Below, piece by piece: positions 45,489 through 54,200 of a DNA stretch of 64,000 bases (within the stretch, counting starts at the first letter, position 1; each line of letters begins with the position of its first letter). The translations under genes and the position numbers were made by a program. This DNA is from Lunularia cruciata (Eukaryota > Streptophyta > Marchantiopsida > Lunulariales > Lunulariaceae): assembly GCA_948567375.1 (NCBI GenBank), contig OX419759.1, positions 16,770,744 through 16,834,743 of the forward strand, given 5' to 3'. A model generated the notes under the pieces. The model did not search any database. It was not told where the DNA came from and was given only the letters and a program-made list of their open reading frames with translations.

Positions 45489-45594
45489 TTGTGGCACTTT
45501 AGAGTCTATGTATGACTTATGTGTGAGTTGTGCTTCTACAATGTATGATGTTGACAGCGATGTATGTTGTGTAGCAATGTATATACGCATGACA
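45489..45594 (+). repeat. D2 terminal block B2 (106 bp)
   Basis: The right end of D2. It ends GCATGACA and is directly followed by the ATGC duplication. A2 plus B2 together would form a 550-bp LTR-like unit with TGTCA/TGACA ends. Confidence 0.92.
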
Positions 45595-46277
45595 ATGCCC
45601 CAAAGGAGCACCTTCTCTTTATTATATAGACAAAGAGGATCTCCTCCAAGGAAGCTCCACCATAAGATTAGGCACATAGATAGGTGACATGTAAGCAAGT
45701 TCCACCCTTGGATTACTTACTTGGATGGATGGCACGTCGGTCTTGATCCTATCTGGTTGGTCAAATAAGCTTTGACCAGCAAGAATCTTCCTATAGATAT
45801 CTCAAAATCACGTGGGTGAGGTACCATTGGAAAGCTCTTGATGAGACGAAGAAGGGGAGAGGGAAGGCCAACCTTTTCTTGTGTTAAAGGGGGAGGGGGG
45901 TTTGCACATTTTTGAGGCCTAATTAATCCATTTAGGCCTCCAAAATTACCTTCAAAGATTTTAAGAATATTTTGGTTCCTACTCTATTAGTAAAAGTCCC
46001 CTTTTGGTGACACCTCTTTCTGATCTATTTAGTCCATCATGTATAACATCCTTCTAGATGTTATTGAAACAATTCTCACCTTTAACTAAATCATATGTCT
46101 AACTATTGATTCTAAGGTTTTCAAGTCTATTTTGGTTTCTACCCTATTAGTAGAAGTACTCTTTTGGTGATACTTCTATTTGATCTATTTTTTCCATCAT
46201 GTAAAACATCATTCTAGATGTTACCAAACCAAATTTCATATTGAGATCATATGGCTAGCTCTTGGTATTACATCTTA

Positions 46278-46775
46278 CCTTTCAAGATGGTGATACGGTC
46301 ATGCTCTTATCTAGTAACCTACTTCTCCCACATGATACCTAAGTCCATAAACTTGCTCCTATTTGGATAGGATCCTTTAATGTCACTCAAATCGTCTCTC
46401 ATGTTGCTTAGCAACTTGCCTTGCATTATCGTATGAGATTCTACCCTATTTTTCACATTTCCAAGTTGAAATCCTTTGTTCCTAACCCATCTTCTTTTTC
46501 CTCTCATGTCCAACCTCCTCCTCCTCCTCCTCCTCCTCCTGTCCCTATCAATTATCATGAGGAGTACAAAGTTGATTGTATCCTTGAGCATCGCCACATC
46601 CAATGAGACCATTGACAACATTTGGAGTATGTTGTTGGCAATCTCAATCTTGTGTTGGCGGCCCTTCATGATACCACATGGGAACCTATTTCTCATCTGC
46701 AAAATGCACAAATGGCCATCCAAGAGTTTGAAGCTTCATTGGCAACAAGGACATCACCAACTAGTGGTGGGAGAA
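46278..46775 (+). pseudogene. Chromovirus C integrase end and chromodomain
   Basis: It continues the integrase with FQDGDTVMLL and MRFYPIFHISKLKSF, the usual end of Ty3 integrases. A CTC repeat then encodes nine prolines (46,507-46,540). A broken chromodomain follows: EEYKVDCILEHR, then, after a shift, a segment ending DTTWEPISHLQNAQ, which is the chromodomain W-E-P pattern. This places the element among chromoviruses. Confidence 0.85.
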
Positions 46776-46777
46776 AA

Positions 46778-47141
46778 GATCACAATATGGAGTTTAACAA
46801 TGAAGTTAGTTGGGAATAATAAAGTAGTGAATAAGCCAAATTAGCCTAGAATATTATAGAAGTATATAGGAAGCTTCTTTGCTAGCTTAGCTTGCACCCC
46901 AAGTAAGTAGCTTCTAGAAGGAAGTTTCTTGAGAAGCTTCTAGGTTAACTTGGCTTGCACCCAAGAAAGTGGCGCAAAGAAGCTTCTCAAGAGCCTTGAA
47001 TGTCACTATAAATACCAAAGCCAAAGCTCATGCTAGACATATGGAGTTTACCCACATTCAAGTGTCCCAATGTCATCTTGGGATTTTCTTATTCTCCTAA
47101 TTCTATTCTCCTATTTCTCTCCTTGGTCTTGGTCTTTTACA
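46778..47141 (+). repeat. Chromovirus C 3' LTR
   Basis: It follows a purine stretch (GGTGGGAGAAAAGA) that fits a polypurine tract and ends GTCTTTTACA like the 5' copy. A TATAAATA box lies near 47,012. Its first bases (GATCACAATATGG) have diverged from TGTAACAATATGG. Confidence 0.88.
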
Positions 47142-48145
47142 AAATGATTGAGGCAAAACTACTAGAGAGTGTGGACTGACAAGCTGAGGAGCTTACAAAA
47201 GTTCCAATGGAAGGCTGAGAGAGCCTACATGAGGTGTACACTCACATGAGATGGATAATCAATTTCACTCAAGAAGTTATTTAGCCCAAGTAGTCCAGTT
47301 TTGGTATTGGATATTAGACAAGGAGTTACAACTTAGAGTCTATGATGCTACGTTGTTATAGGCTACTTTGACTACTTTTGCAATCATCTTTGGTTTGGCT
47401 GAGTGTATTGAGCTCAACATGGTGGATGAGAGGGTGGTGATATTTGGATTTGGTAAGGAGACCTCATCCACAGTTGTTACTTCTTTTAGAGTGCAATAGA
47501 GTGCACCAGGCCATTTTGATTTTTGAAGACAAGATAGGCATCTCGAATCCTATGGAGTGAGTGGAAGGCCTAGTGTAGCTAGACCCTTACCTTCATTTTT
47601 GGGTCAACAGTAGCTAATGAGTGATGGTGTTGCTTGTTGGACTTGTGGTGGACCTTATCATAAGAGAGAGTGCACTTAGGGCAGTGGACCTGATACCTCT
47701 GGTGCATCATAGCTAGCATAGAGATAGTGTGAGCATTGCCACAAATTTGGTCACACCAATGACCAATGCTTTGACCTACACCCAAAGTTACAGAGTGGTA
47801 GAGTTGCTATGGCAAGTGGTAGAGGAGCTCTAGTTCATGGAGGACAAGGTGGTAAAGGTGATGGTAGAGGATCCACACCTAATAGGGGTGCAGTACCTGC
47901 TCTTACTTCTAATACAGCCATGGCTACTTGCATTGAGCAGTTGGAGTAGAGATTGGCTAGCATGGCCATAGCTTAGAGGAGATCAGATTTCGGTGTTGGG
48001 GCTTCTATCTCATATGCGGGTTAAAGAGACATCTTAGACTTCATGTGCAGAGCAACACATGTGGATGCATCTGCCATAGTAACTAGGAGTGTAGTATGTG
48101 CTCCAGAGCCTAGAGGAGCATCAGTGGAGATGGACCCACAAAGAG
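47142..48145 (+). pseudogene. D1 gag, remainder with zinc knuckles
   Basis: It continues the gag interrupted at 31,071. The gag core pattern (KLRSLQ..Q.KA..S in D2) is present in decayed form. The first zinc knuckle is intact here (CWTCGGPYHKREC, about 47,638-47,676), whereas D2 has a stop in place of the Trp. The second knuckle (CEHCHKFGHTNDQC) is also intact. Nonsense codons and small shifts interrupt the frame. Confidence 0.75.
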
Positions 48146-48149
48146 GAGA

Positions 48150-49075
48150 GGCTGGTAGACAAGTTAAACTTGCCCAATCTTTTACACTCTCTAAGGCACT
48201 ACAAACAACATCCATGGCTCCTAGACATCCTAGTGCAGGTGTGGTAAGTGGTGATGGGGTGCATGATGGACTATCTACTAGTCAACCACCTACTACTACA
48301 CAAATTGAGTCTAGCATGATGTTAGGGGCAGCTCAATTGATTATGTGCTTTCCATTATTCTCAACCAATGATGTGTGTACATTGGGAGAGGTGACCCAAC
48401 CCTAGTGTTTCTGTTGGCTGCCACACTTTGTGACAATATGATGTGGTTCCTACTACTAGAGTAGAGGTGGCTGATAGTAGAGTTGACTTGGTTGAGGAGC
48501 ATGGGATCTGCTCAATAACCAGTGGTTTATGGCAAGCAACAATAGCTAGATTGGAGGAGTTACCAACTAGATTAGCCTTTGAGCGAGCGTGGTTTACACC
48601 TAAGGTTGTCCTAGCGGATAACCATGGGGGGGCTTTTTTTTTGGTGGGACCTTAAAGGAAGGTCTATACACCACAGAAGGTCTTACTAGACTCTGGTGTA
48701 TAGCTCCTTATGTTAGGGAAGGCTATTGTTGTCAATATGGAGTTACAAAAGACCAATGTGGAGAGGTGTCCATTTCAAATCCAAACATCTCTAGGTGGTG
48801 GTTCTACAAAGTACATCACATGTAGAAAGCTTGTTGTTCAGATTCAACCCGGTCATCTGATTGATAGCTCCGTGGCGAGAGCTCAAGCTATTGCAACAAT
48901 GGCTGAGTCATATGATGTGTTAGTTGGAAAAGTAATGTTATACCCCATGGGTTTCAATATTGACTATTGGGAAGAGACAGAATCCTATAGACCAAGTTGG
49001 CAATCAAGTGAAGGTCAAGTATGTTGCCTACCAATATGCTTCAATAGTGGCAATCTTGGCTGACTATAGTTTGGA
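48150..49075 (+). pseudogene. D1 protease region
   Basis: It is homologous to the D2 segment around the aspartic protease motif; here LLDSG is followed by V and a TAG. It then continues through the conserved stretch around VLYPMGFNIDYWEE. Two short frameshifts split the frame. Confidence 0.7.
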
Positions 49076-49394
49076 ACAATGGCGGCATCAATTTCAGCTT
49101 TCTATGGTGTTGTTACTTGACTTGGTGATTTATTGGAGAGGAACACCCATATCAGAGGATACTCTAGTACCAAAGGAGATCACTTGGATTTGGAGTATGA
49201 GTGGGATCATTCCATCCACCTTGGATGTTCCTTTGTGAAGTTTAGAGGAGGCATTACAGTAGCATGCATATCAGTTGGTGCAATAGGCTTGGAGAGGAGC
49301 CTTTGTACTACTAGTCGACCAATGTGAGGATGAGCCTCTAGAGTTGATTATCTTGACACCTTTGGATACCACATTTATTGTTTGGTAGTCTCCA

Positions 49395-49725
49395 ATAGAG
49401 GGAGTATGTCTATTGGAGTTTTTTGGTGGGATTAGCATTGGACTAGTTGCGGTACTACAGGCGGGTATACAAGTACATAGGTACTTGTATGTGGAGAGAG
49501 ATGAGACTACTAAGCGAGTCTCTCTACATCATGTGGCACACTTGGCCTATTGGTATCCTAACTTATTACCAATTTCAACAGTCAAGGGTTACAAGAAGAC
49601 CCTACTAGTAGACATTTCCTTACTAGGCGCACAAGATTTGGATAGACATGGTCCCATTCATTTGGTGATTTTTGGATTGCCCTATAAGGGACAAACACGC
49701 ATTGGCCAAGGTTTGGGCCTTTCCA
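49395..49725 (+). pseudogene. D1 DNA methyltransferase, N-terminal half
   Basis: It retains motif I (LEFFGGISIGLVAVLQAGI) and motif II (YLYVERDE). At motif IV the catalytic Pro-Cys of D2 (WPCQG) has become LPYKG, so the catalytic Cys is lost. The reading then jumps straight into sequence equivalent to D2 position 41,245, a deletion of about 560 bp that removed the ENV motif and motif VIII. It is certainly inactive. Confidence 0.8.
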
Positions 49726-50149
49726 ATAGTGCCAGAGGCATCCAAACATTAGTTGTTAGGTCAGGCTATAGACTTGAACTGTTTGACCTGTATTGTGAGC
49801 CTTGGCTTGGCAGAGCAACGTAGGATGCACTTGATAGGCATCACCACTCTAACACTTGTGAGCTTTGTGCCTATCGAGATGATTCAGGTACATGTTTGAG
49901 GAGATGGACCGAGTAGACAAGGTATTCTTGGGACACAACCAATGGCTACTAGGGAGATGGTCTACTTGGAGTCCATCCAAGGGAACGTGGTCTACTTGGA
50001 TTACACCCTTGGTTTACTTGGGATGCAGCTAGAGGACGTATGGAGCTTGCAGCTACACTAGAGAGAGCTTTCCACACTAAGGTTGGGACCTCTAGTGGTT
50101 GGGAGCATGACAATATTACTCCTAAGAACCTAATGTAGTAGTCAATCAG

Positions 50150-51260
50150 TACGTCTTCCACTCCTATGACAATTACAAAGGATACTTGGGAACTAGATCT
50201 TGGACCCAAGCTTACAAGAGAGGAAAGATGGATGGTTTGGAAGTTCTTGAGGAGCTACACAAGTTTTTTTTCCTTTAATATGAAGGATTTGGGTGCTTTG
50301 GAAGGACCTAGTATTGGGATTGAGCTGACTAACAATACACCGGTTTTCCAACGTCATTATTGATGTAGTGATATGGAGAGAGCATTGATTCAAAGAAAGA
50401 CTATTGACCTTTTTGAGGCTAGTCTGGTGGAGATTTCACATAGAGAGTATGCATTAGCTACAGTGATGCCAACCAAGAAGGATATGCATAGCAATTACAC
50501 AGATAGGTGGATGTGTAGAGATTATCATCCTATCATTAGAGAGATTAGGGCTGATCGTATACCATGCTTACACCGAAGGAGATCTTTGATGCAATTAGGC
50601 ATGCAAAGGTCTTTAGATCTTTGAGTGGGATATCATCAATTGCCAATTAGGGAGGAAGATAAGTCCAAGATAACATTTGGGCTATTGATCCTCATGGTAA
50701 GGATGTGTTATATCAGTGGAGGTTCTTACTATTTGGGTTAAAGAATGCTCCTATTGAGTTCCAAAGGGTCATGGACAAAATCCTAGTTGGATCTGATTTT
50801 GCTTGGTGCTATATTGATGACATTTTGGTCTATTGCACTACCATGGAGGATCATGAGAAACAAATTTTGGAGGTGTTTGAGAGGTTGAGATCTCTTGGAC
50901 TCAAATTACATCCTGGGAAGTTCCACAAGCAGGTTGAGTATTTGGGTCACACTATCTACCGAGAGGACTTGGTTTTTAGAAGACCAAGGTGGAGGCTATT
51001 GCGTGTATTCCTTAGCCTACAAATGTGAGCAAAGTGCAAGCATTCCTTGGGTTGGCAAACTTTGATTGTTGCTATCTTAGAGGATTTAGTGCTATTGTCA
51101 AGGCCTTGACAAAGCTGACCAAGCTTACATAGGATTAGTGTTGGGGAGATGAGTAGGAGAGAGCTTTTGTAGAGCTCAAGGAGAGGTTGACATCTACTTC
51201 TATTTTTAGGAGATCAATTAGAGGAAGACCATTTTAGATTCACACTGATTGGAGTACTAA
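50150..51260 (+). pseudogene. D1 reverse transcriptase
   Basis: A Ty3-type RT collinear with D2, including CYIDDILVY at about 50,810-50,836 and LYQWRFLLFGLKNAP. Stops and frameshifts break it at several points. After the HTDWS motif at the start of RNase H the sequence joins the post-integrase tail, so RNase H and integrase are missing. Confidence 0.8.
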
Positions 51261-51271
51261 GCTATACTATC

Positions 51272-51568
51272 TTGAGAGTGCATGAGGTTTTGCCATTTGG
51301 AGTCCTTGTTTTAGAAGGACGTGATGATGTTGTTTGGAAGGATCATGTGTACAATTGTGCACCATGCCACCTCCCAGACATTGATGGTACTATGGATTCA
51401 AGCTTGGCACTTGTACATGCAGGCTTGTGGTGTATGTTATGTGGCTCTTTTGGTGGAGCTACTACTATGTTAGTGTGTGACAGCTGATCAAGAGGATGAC
51501 ATATGGCATGTATGAATCCTGCCCTCATGGTAGTTCCTCAGGGATAGTAGCTGTGTCCTAGATGTACT
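51272..51568 (+). pseudogene. D1 integrase tail and PHD finger relic
   Basis: It matches the D2 C-terminal end: VHEVLPFGVLVLEGRDDVVW, then the PHD finger starting CMLCGS. The third metal pair is damaged because the second Cys is replaced by a stop (CDS then TGA), and further stops replace Trp. The end LCPRCT followed by TGA is shared with D2, as is a TAG after PQG. Confidence 0.75.
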
Positions 51569-51739
51569 TGAACTATAGCTAGTTCATTCTTTATATGGTA
51601 TAGATTGCAGACAGGCTACTAACGATGTGGCTCAATAGCACCCAATTTCTTGATCTTTTGCCCACCATACGATATACCATGTACATGGAGTAGATAGCTA
51701 TTTGGAGTTAGAGGGATCTAACCTCCAGCTAGGGGATGA

Positions 51740-51845
51740 TTGTAGCTCCTTAGAGTCCATGTATGACTTATGTGTGGGATGTGCTTCTATAGTGTGTGAT
51801 GTTGACAACAATGTATATTGTGTAGCAATGTATATACGCATAAAA
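51740..51845 (+). repeat. D1 terminal B region (106 bp)
   Basis: It is homologous to B1 and B2 of D2 and follows a purine-rich AGGGGATGA stretch. It is the right end of D1, directly followed by the GAAA target duplication. D1 has only one B copy. Confidence 0.85.
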
Positions 51846-51849
51846 GAAA

Positions 51850-52690
51850 TAATGCACCAAAATCTATAACCCAAGATTCTACAATATATTCTACATAACA
51901 AACAATTGCATCCTCTTATTCTATTGTTATGTTCATTGAGTTCTCTTCCTTCTTTGAATATTGATCTCTAAAGTGACCAAGCTTATTGCAATTCCAACAC
52001 ATAATTTCCTTACATACTCTAGGTGGCATGTTGACTCACTTCTCTTCCTTTACTTTGATCTACCATTTCTCTAACTTTGACCTCGTTGAGGCCTTCTGCC
52101 TCTACTCTCAACAAATTGCACCGCTCTAGACAATTTTGAAGAATTATATCTATGAATGTCATTATTGAGAATCAAGTCTCATATAATCTCAAACTTTAGA
52201 TCACTCGATCTTGATGAACTACTCATAGTTGTAATGATGATAATAGCAACAATGCTTGAAATTCACCATCAAAATTAATCTTCATAGATTCTAATATTGA
52301 AATGATTGAATTGAAATCGTTCATGTGGTCTTGAATTGATGCACCTTCTTTCATCCTTGTGTTGACTAACTAGCAAATCAAGTATACCTTATTTGAGGCT
52401 GAAGGTTTCTCATACATAGTTGATAGTGCCTTAATCAACATGTGAGTAGTCTTCTCATGGACAATGTTGGATGCAAAATTTCTTGCCAACATCTATCTGA
52501 CCACACCCAAGGCTTTGTCGATCTAGAAGCTCCCACTCAACTTCTATCTTTTTTGACTTTTTTGCCTCAAGAGGTAGGTGCAACTTCTTTTGATACAAAT
52601 AGCCTTCAATTTGTATCTTCCCAAATCCTTGCCATTGAACTTATCTATTATGACTTTCTCATCTTCTATTATCATTCCGATCCCTCTCCA
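51850..52690 (-). pseudogene. Copia gag with zinc knuckle
   Basis: On the minus strand this stretch encodes a Copia-type gag (UBN2-like). It has EKVIIDKFNGKDLGRYK near the N-terminus, then ASIQDHMNDFNSIISILE (about 52,350-52,290) and a LLLLSSL element. A CCHC knuckle CWNCNKLGHFRDQY lies near 52,005-51,960, with its last Cys changed to Tyr. It ends at the protease Asp motif beside the D1 insertion site. Stops are present, so the gene is dead. Confidence 0.75.
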
Positions 52691-52698
52691 AAACCAAC

Positions 52699-52710
52699 GC
52701 TCTGACACCA
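52699..52710 (-). promoter_or_regulatory. Copia primer binding site (initiator Met tRNA)
   Basis: The reverse strand reads TGGTGTCAGAGC, one mismatch from TGGTATCAGAGC, the complement of the initiator Met tRNA 3' end. It lies two bases inside the LTR end, as expected. Confidence 0.85.
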
Positions 52711-52712
52711 CT

Positions 52713-53030
52713 TGTTGCGAGAAAATCAAAATGGATTGAGAGAAAAACTAATTAAAAATCTGGCTATTCTATGGAGCAAAATTCACTCATCAATCTGGTC
52801 AAAAGAAGCATGCATAAAAATTACACAAATTTCATGTGGTTCAGCCATTGTTTGCTTACATCCACAATTGCACAAGATTTCATTCACTCAAGAATTGTCA
52901 AAGAACACAATTAAACATCAAAACTACAATATATATACACTTGCACTTGTCATCTCTTGTCTAGTTTTGGAATGTATAGTGCCTATTGATCCCATATCTA
53001 AACCTAGATTGTTTAGGACCAATTGATACA
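52713..53030 (-). repeat. Copia 5' LTR
   Basis: On the minus strand the segment starts TGTATCAATTGG and ends CTCGCAACA, directly before the primer binding site. A TATATATA box lies near 52,930 in the right orientation for minus-strand transcription. The outer boundary (53,030 or 53,032) is inferred from the TG...CA rule only, because no second LTR was found to compare. Confidence 0.65.
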
Positions 53031-54200
53031 CATCACCTCACAAAGTTCTGCAAGTGTGATCCATTCCCACAACTTCATATAGAGTACATTTTTGCAAGGG
53101 TTATACAAATAGTGGAATCAAACATGAGCAATTCTTGCAACACATTCATGTAGCTCCCATAGTTGACCCCGCAAAAACCATTCATGTAGCTCACGTAGTC
53201 TTGCAAGATACATGTATCCCAAACTTCACATGTATGTTACTTCTTTTCTAGAGCTACATTTTGCATAATCTTGCAATGAAATAAGACATGCTTCATTTGC
53301 CTCTATATTCACAAAGAAAGCATTCCCGATATGAATTACCTTTCTATGCACTTCCATGAATAGAATCCCATGATTTGAAGATATGTTCCATACTTACATT
53401 TCTACACTCCCATAGAAGATCTGTCTCATATTGACTTTTCAGCATTCCTAAGCTAAGTAAGTTATTTCTCTTGTAAAGCAATCCATAATTAATCAGACTC
53501 TACACTTAATAGTTTCTCCTCGTCTACAAAGACGAAGCTCCATAGCCTCCTTGCCTGTCAAATGGTTGTTGGTGGAAGGGTACTCCCACCTAGCTCATAT
53601 GCATCTGTTTTAATTGGAATGCTTTTTTTCTCTTTTTTTTTTTTAAGGTATTCAATGTGGAACAAGTTATGGCCACAAGCATATGGTTGTTGGTAAATTT
53701 TTAGAATCAACACACAAGCATAGATACTCGGTGATTGGTATTGCTAAAATACTAGCAAGAAACAGTTCTTTCCTTGAGATTCACAACATGGAATATATCC
53801 ATTGCCTCATTGCAAATCTCAAAGATAAACTCATCTAGACGGTAAATTGCAAGGGTTTGCATTGCAACCATGGTGACCTGCAAATTATGTCAAACTTGAT
53901 TCTAAATTGGGCCTATTATATCCGCATACGAGGATCATCAGTCAAAGTACATAAATCCAACTTTCCATAATACATGAACAATTGCCCCAAATGACTCATC
54001 TTCACGGTTATCTAGAATCCATGAGTTAAAGAATTCCAATGTATTTTATGTCAAATGGCTCAAATGACTCATCATCACGCTCATCCAGAACCCATGAGTT
54101 AAAGTATCCCAAAGTACTTAATGTCAAATGGTTAAACCGAGATTCTACCGCGTGGCTCAATGTCCATTTCTTATCAAAGATTTTTGCAAGATAAGTCGCA
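53031..54200. other. Repeat-block edge without recognised genes
   Basis: AT-rich sequence with short frames only and no motif found. A duplicated stretch near 54,000-54,130 repeats CTCATC(T/A)TCACG, TCCA(T/G)GAGTTAAAG and TGTCAAATGG about 70 bases apart. Composition becomes genic from about 54,200. Confidence 0.4.

Larger units (their letters stand above)
35668..45594 (+). mobile_element. Retrotransposon D2 with DNA methyltransferase and PHD finger
   Basis: This 9,927-bp insertion starts TGTCACGCC and ends GCATGACA, giving the terminal inverted repeat TGTCA/TGACA. It is flanked by ATGC (35,664-35,667 and 45,595-45,598), and the empty site is proven by solo LTR E1. Order: A1 (444 bp), leader (1.4 kb), one polyprotein frame, purine tract, B1 (106 bp), A2 (444 bp), B2 (106 bp). 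By hand count A1 and A2 differ at about 22 positions and B1 and B2 at 5, both near 5 percent, so the four blocks entered together. The polyprotein is Ty3-like with two captured chromatin domains. It is inactive now because of 15 in-frame stops. Confidence 0.95.
35606..46272 (-). repeat. Solo LTR, family E, copy 2, inverted, split by D2
   Basis: Two pieces (35,606-35,667 and 45,599-46,272) join into a 736-bp unit that is the reverse complement of solo LTR E1. Its ends are TGTAATAC and GTATTACA, and it is flanked by tctca / tctta inside the chromovirus integrase. The break point carries the 4-bp duplication ATGC that belongs to D2. With E1 as a guide, the two halves align without gap across the D2 site. 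Confidence 0.88.
31072..47141 (+). mobile_element. Chromovirus C (Ty3/Gypsy), nested in D1, split by E2
   Basis: Its 5' LTR is 31,072-31,413 and its 3' LTR is 46,778-47,141; the pair is clearly more diverged than the D2 repeats. An initiator-Met primer site follows the 5' LTR. Internal order is gag, protease, RT, RNase H, integrase, chromodomain, which is the chromovirus order. Its own sequence is about 5.4 kb, split at 35,605/46,273 by solo LTR E2. It interrupts D1 gag, and the expected 5-bp duplication (tggtg / aaatg) is too decayed to prove. All genes carry nonsense mutations. Confidence 0.9.
28741..51845 (+). mobile_element. Retrotransposon D1: older DNMT-type element, split by C
   Basis: D1 starts TGTCACACC at 28,741 and ends GCATAAAA at 51,845. 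It is flanked by the 4-bp duplication GAAA (28,737-28,740 and 51,846-51,849) inside the Copia protease. Its own sequence is 28,741-31,071 plus 47,142-51,845, about 7.0 kb. It is collinear with D2: A region, leader, gag, protease, methyltransferase start, RT, integrase tail/PHD, B region. It has two large internal deletions relative to D2: the second half of the methyltransferase (join near 49,722) and RNase H through integrase (join near 51,258). It ends with a single B region and lacks the A2-B2 block of D2. Many stops and frameshifts show it is older. Confidence 0.9.
27860..53030 (-). mobile_element. Ty1/Copia retrotransposon, minus strand, split by D1
   Basis: The element reads from right to left: 5' LTR (about 53,030-52,713), primer binding site, gag, start of protease, then a break at 51,850 where D1 is inserted. 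It resumes at 28,740 with the rest of protease, GAG-pre-integrase and integrase down to about 27,860. Joining the two flanks restores the protease motif (VIDFGALF followed by HSTSC), and the 4-bp duplication GAAA marks the D1 insertion point. RT, RNase H and the 3' LTR were not found, so it is truncated on the left. All frames carry multiple stops. Confidence 0.85.

Noticed and set aside
45486-45698. Minus-strand 70-codon frame as a gene
   Set aside because: It spans the B2 block of D2 and part of solo LTR E2, two separate repeats.
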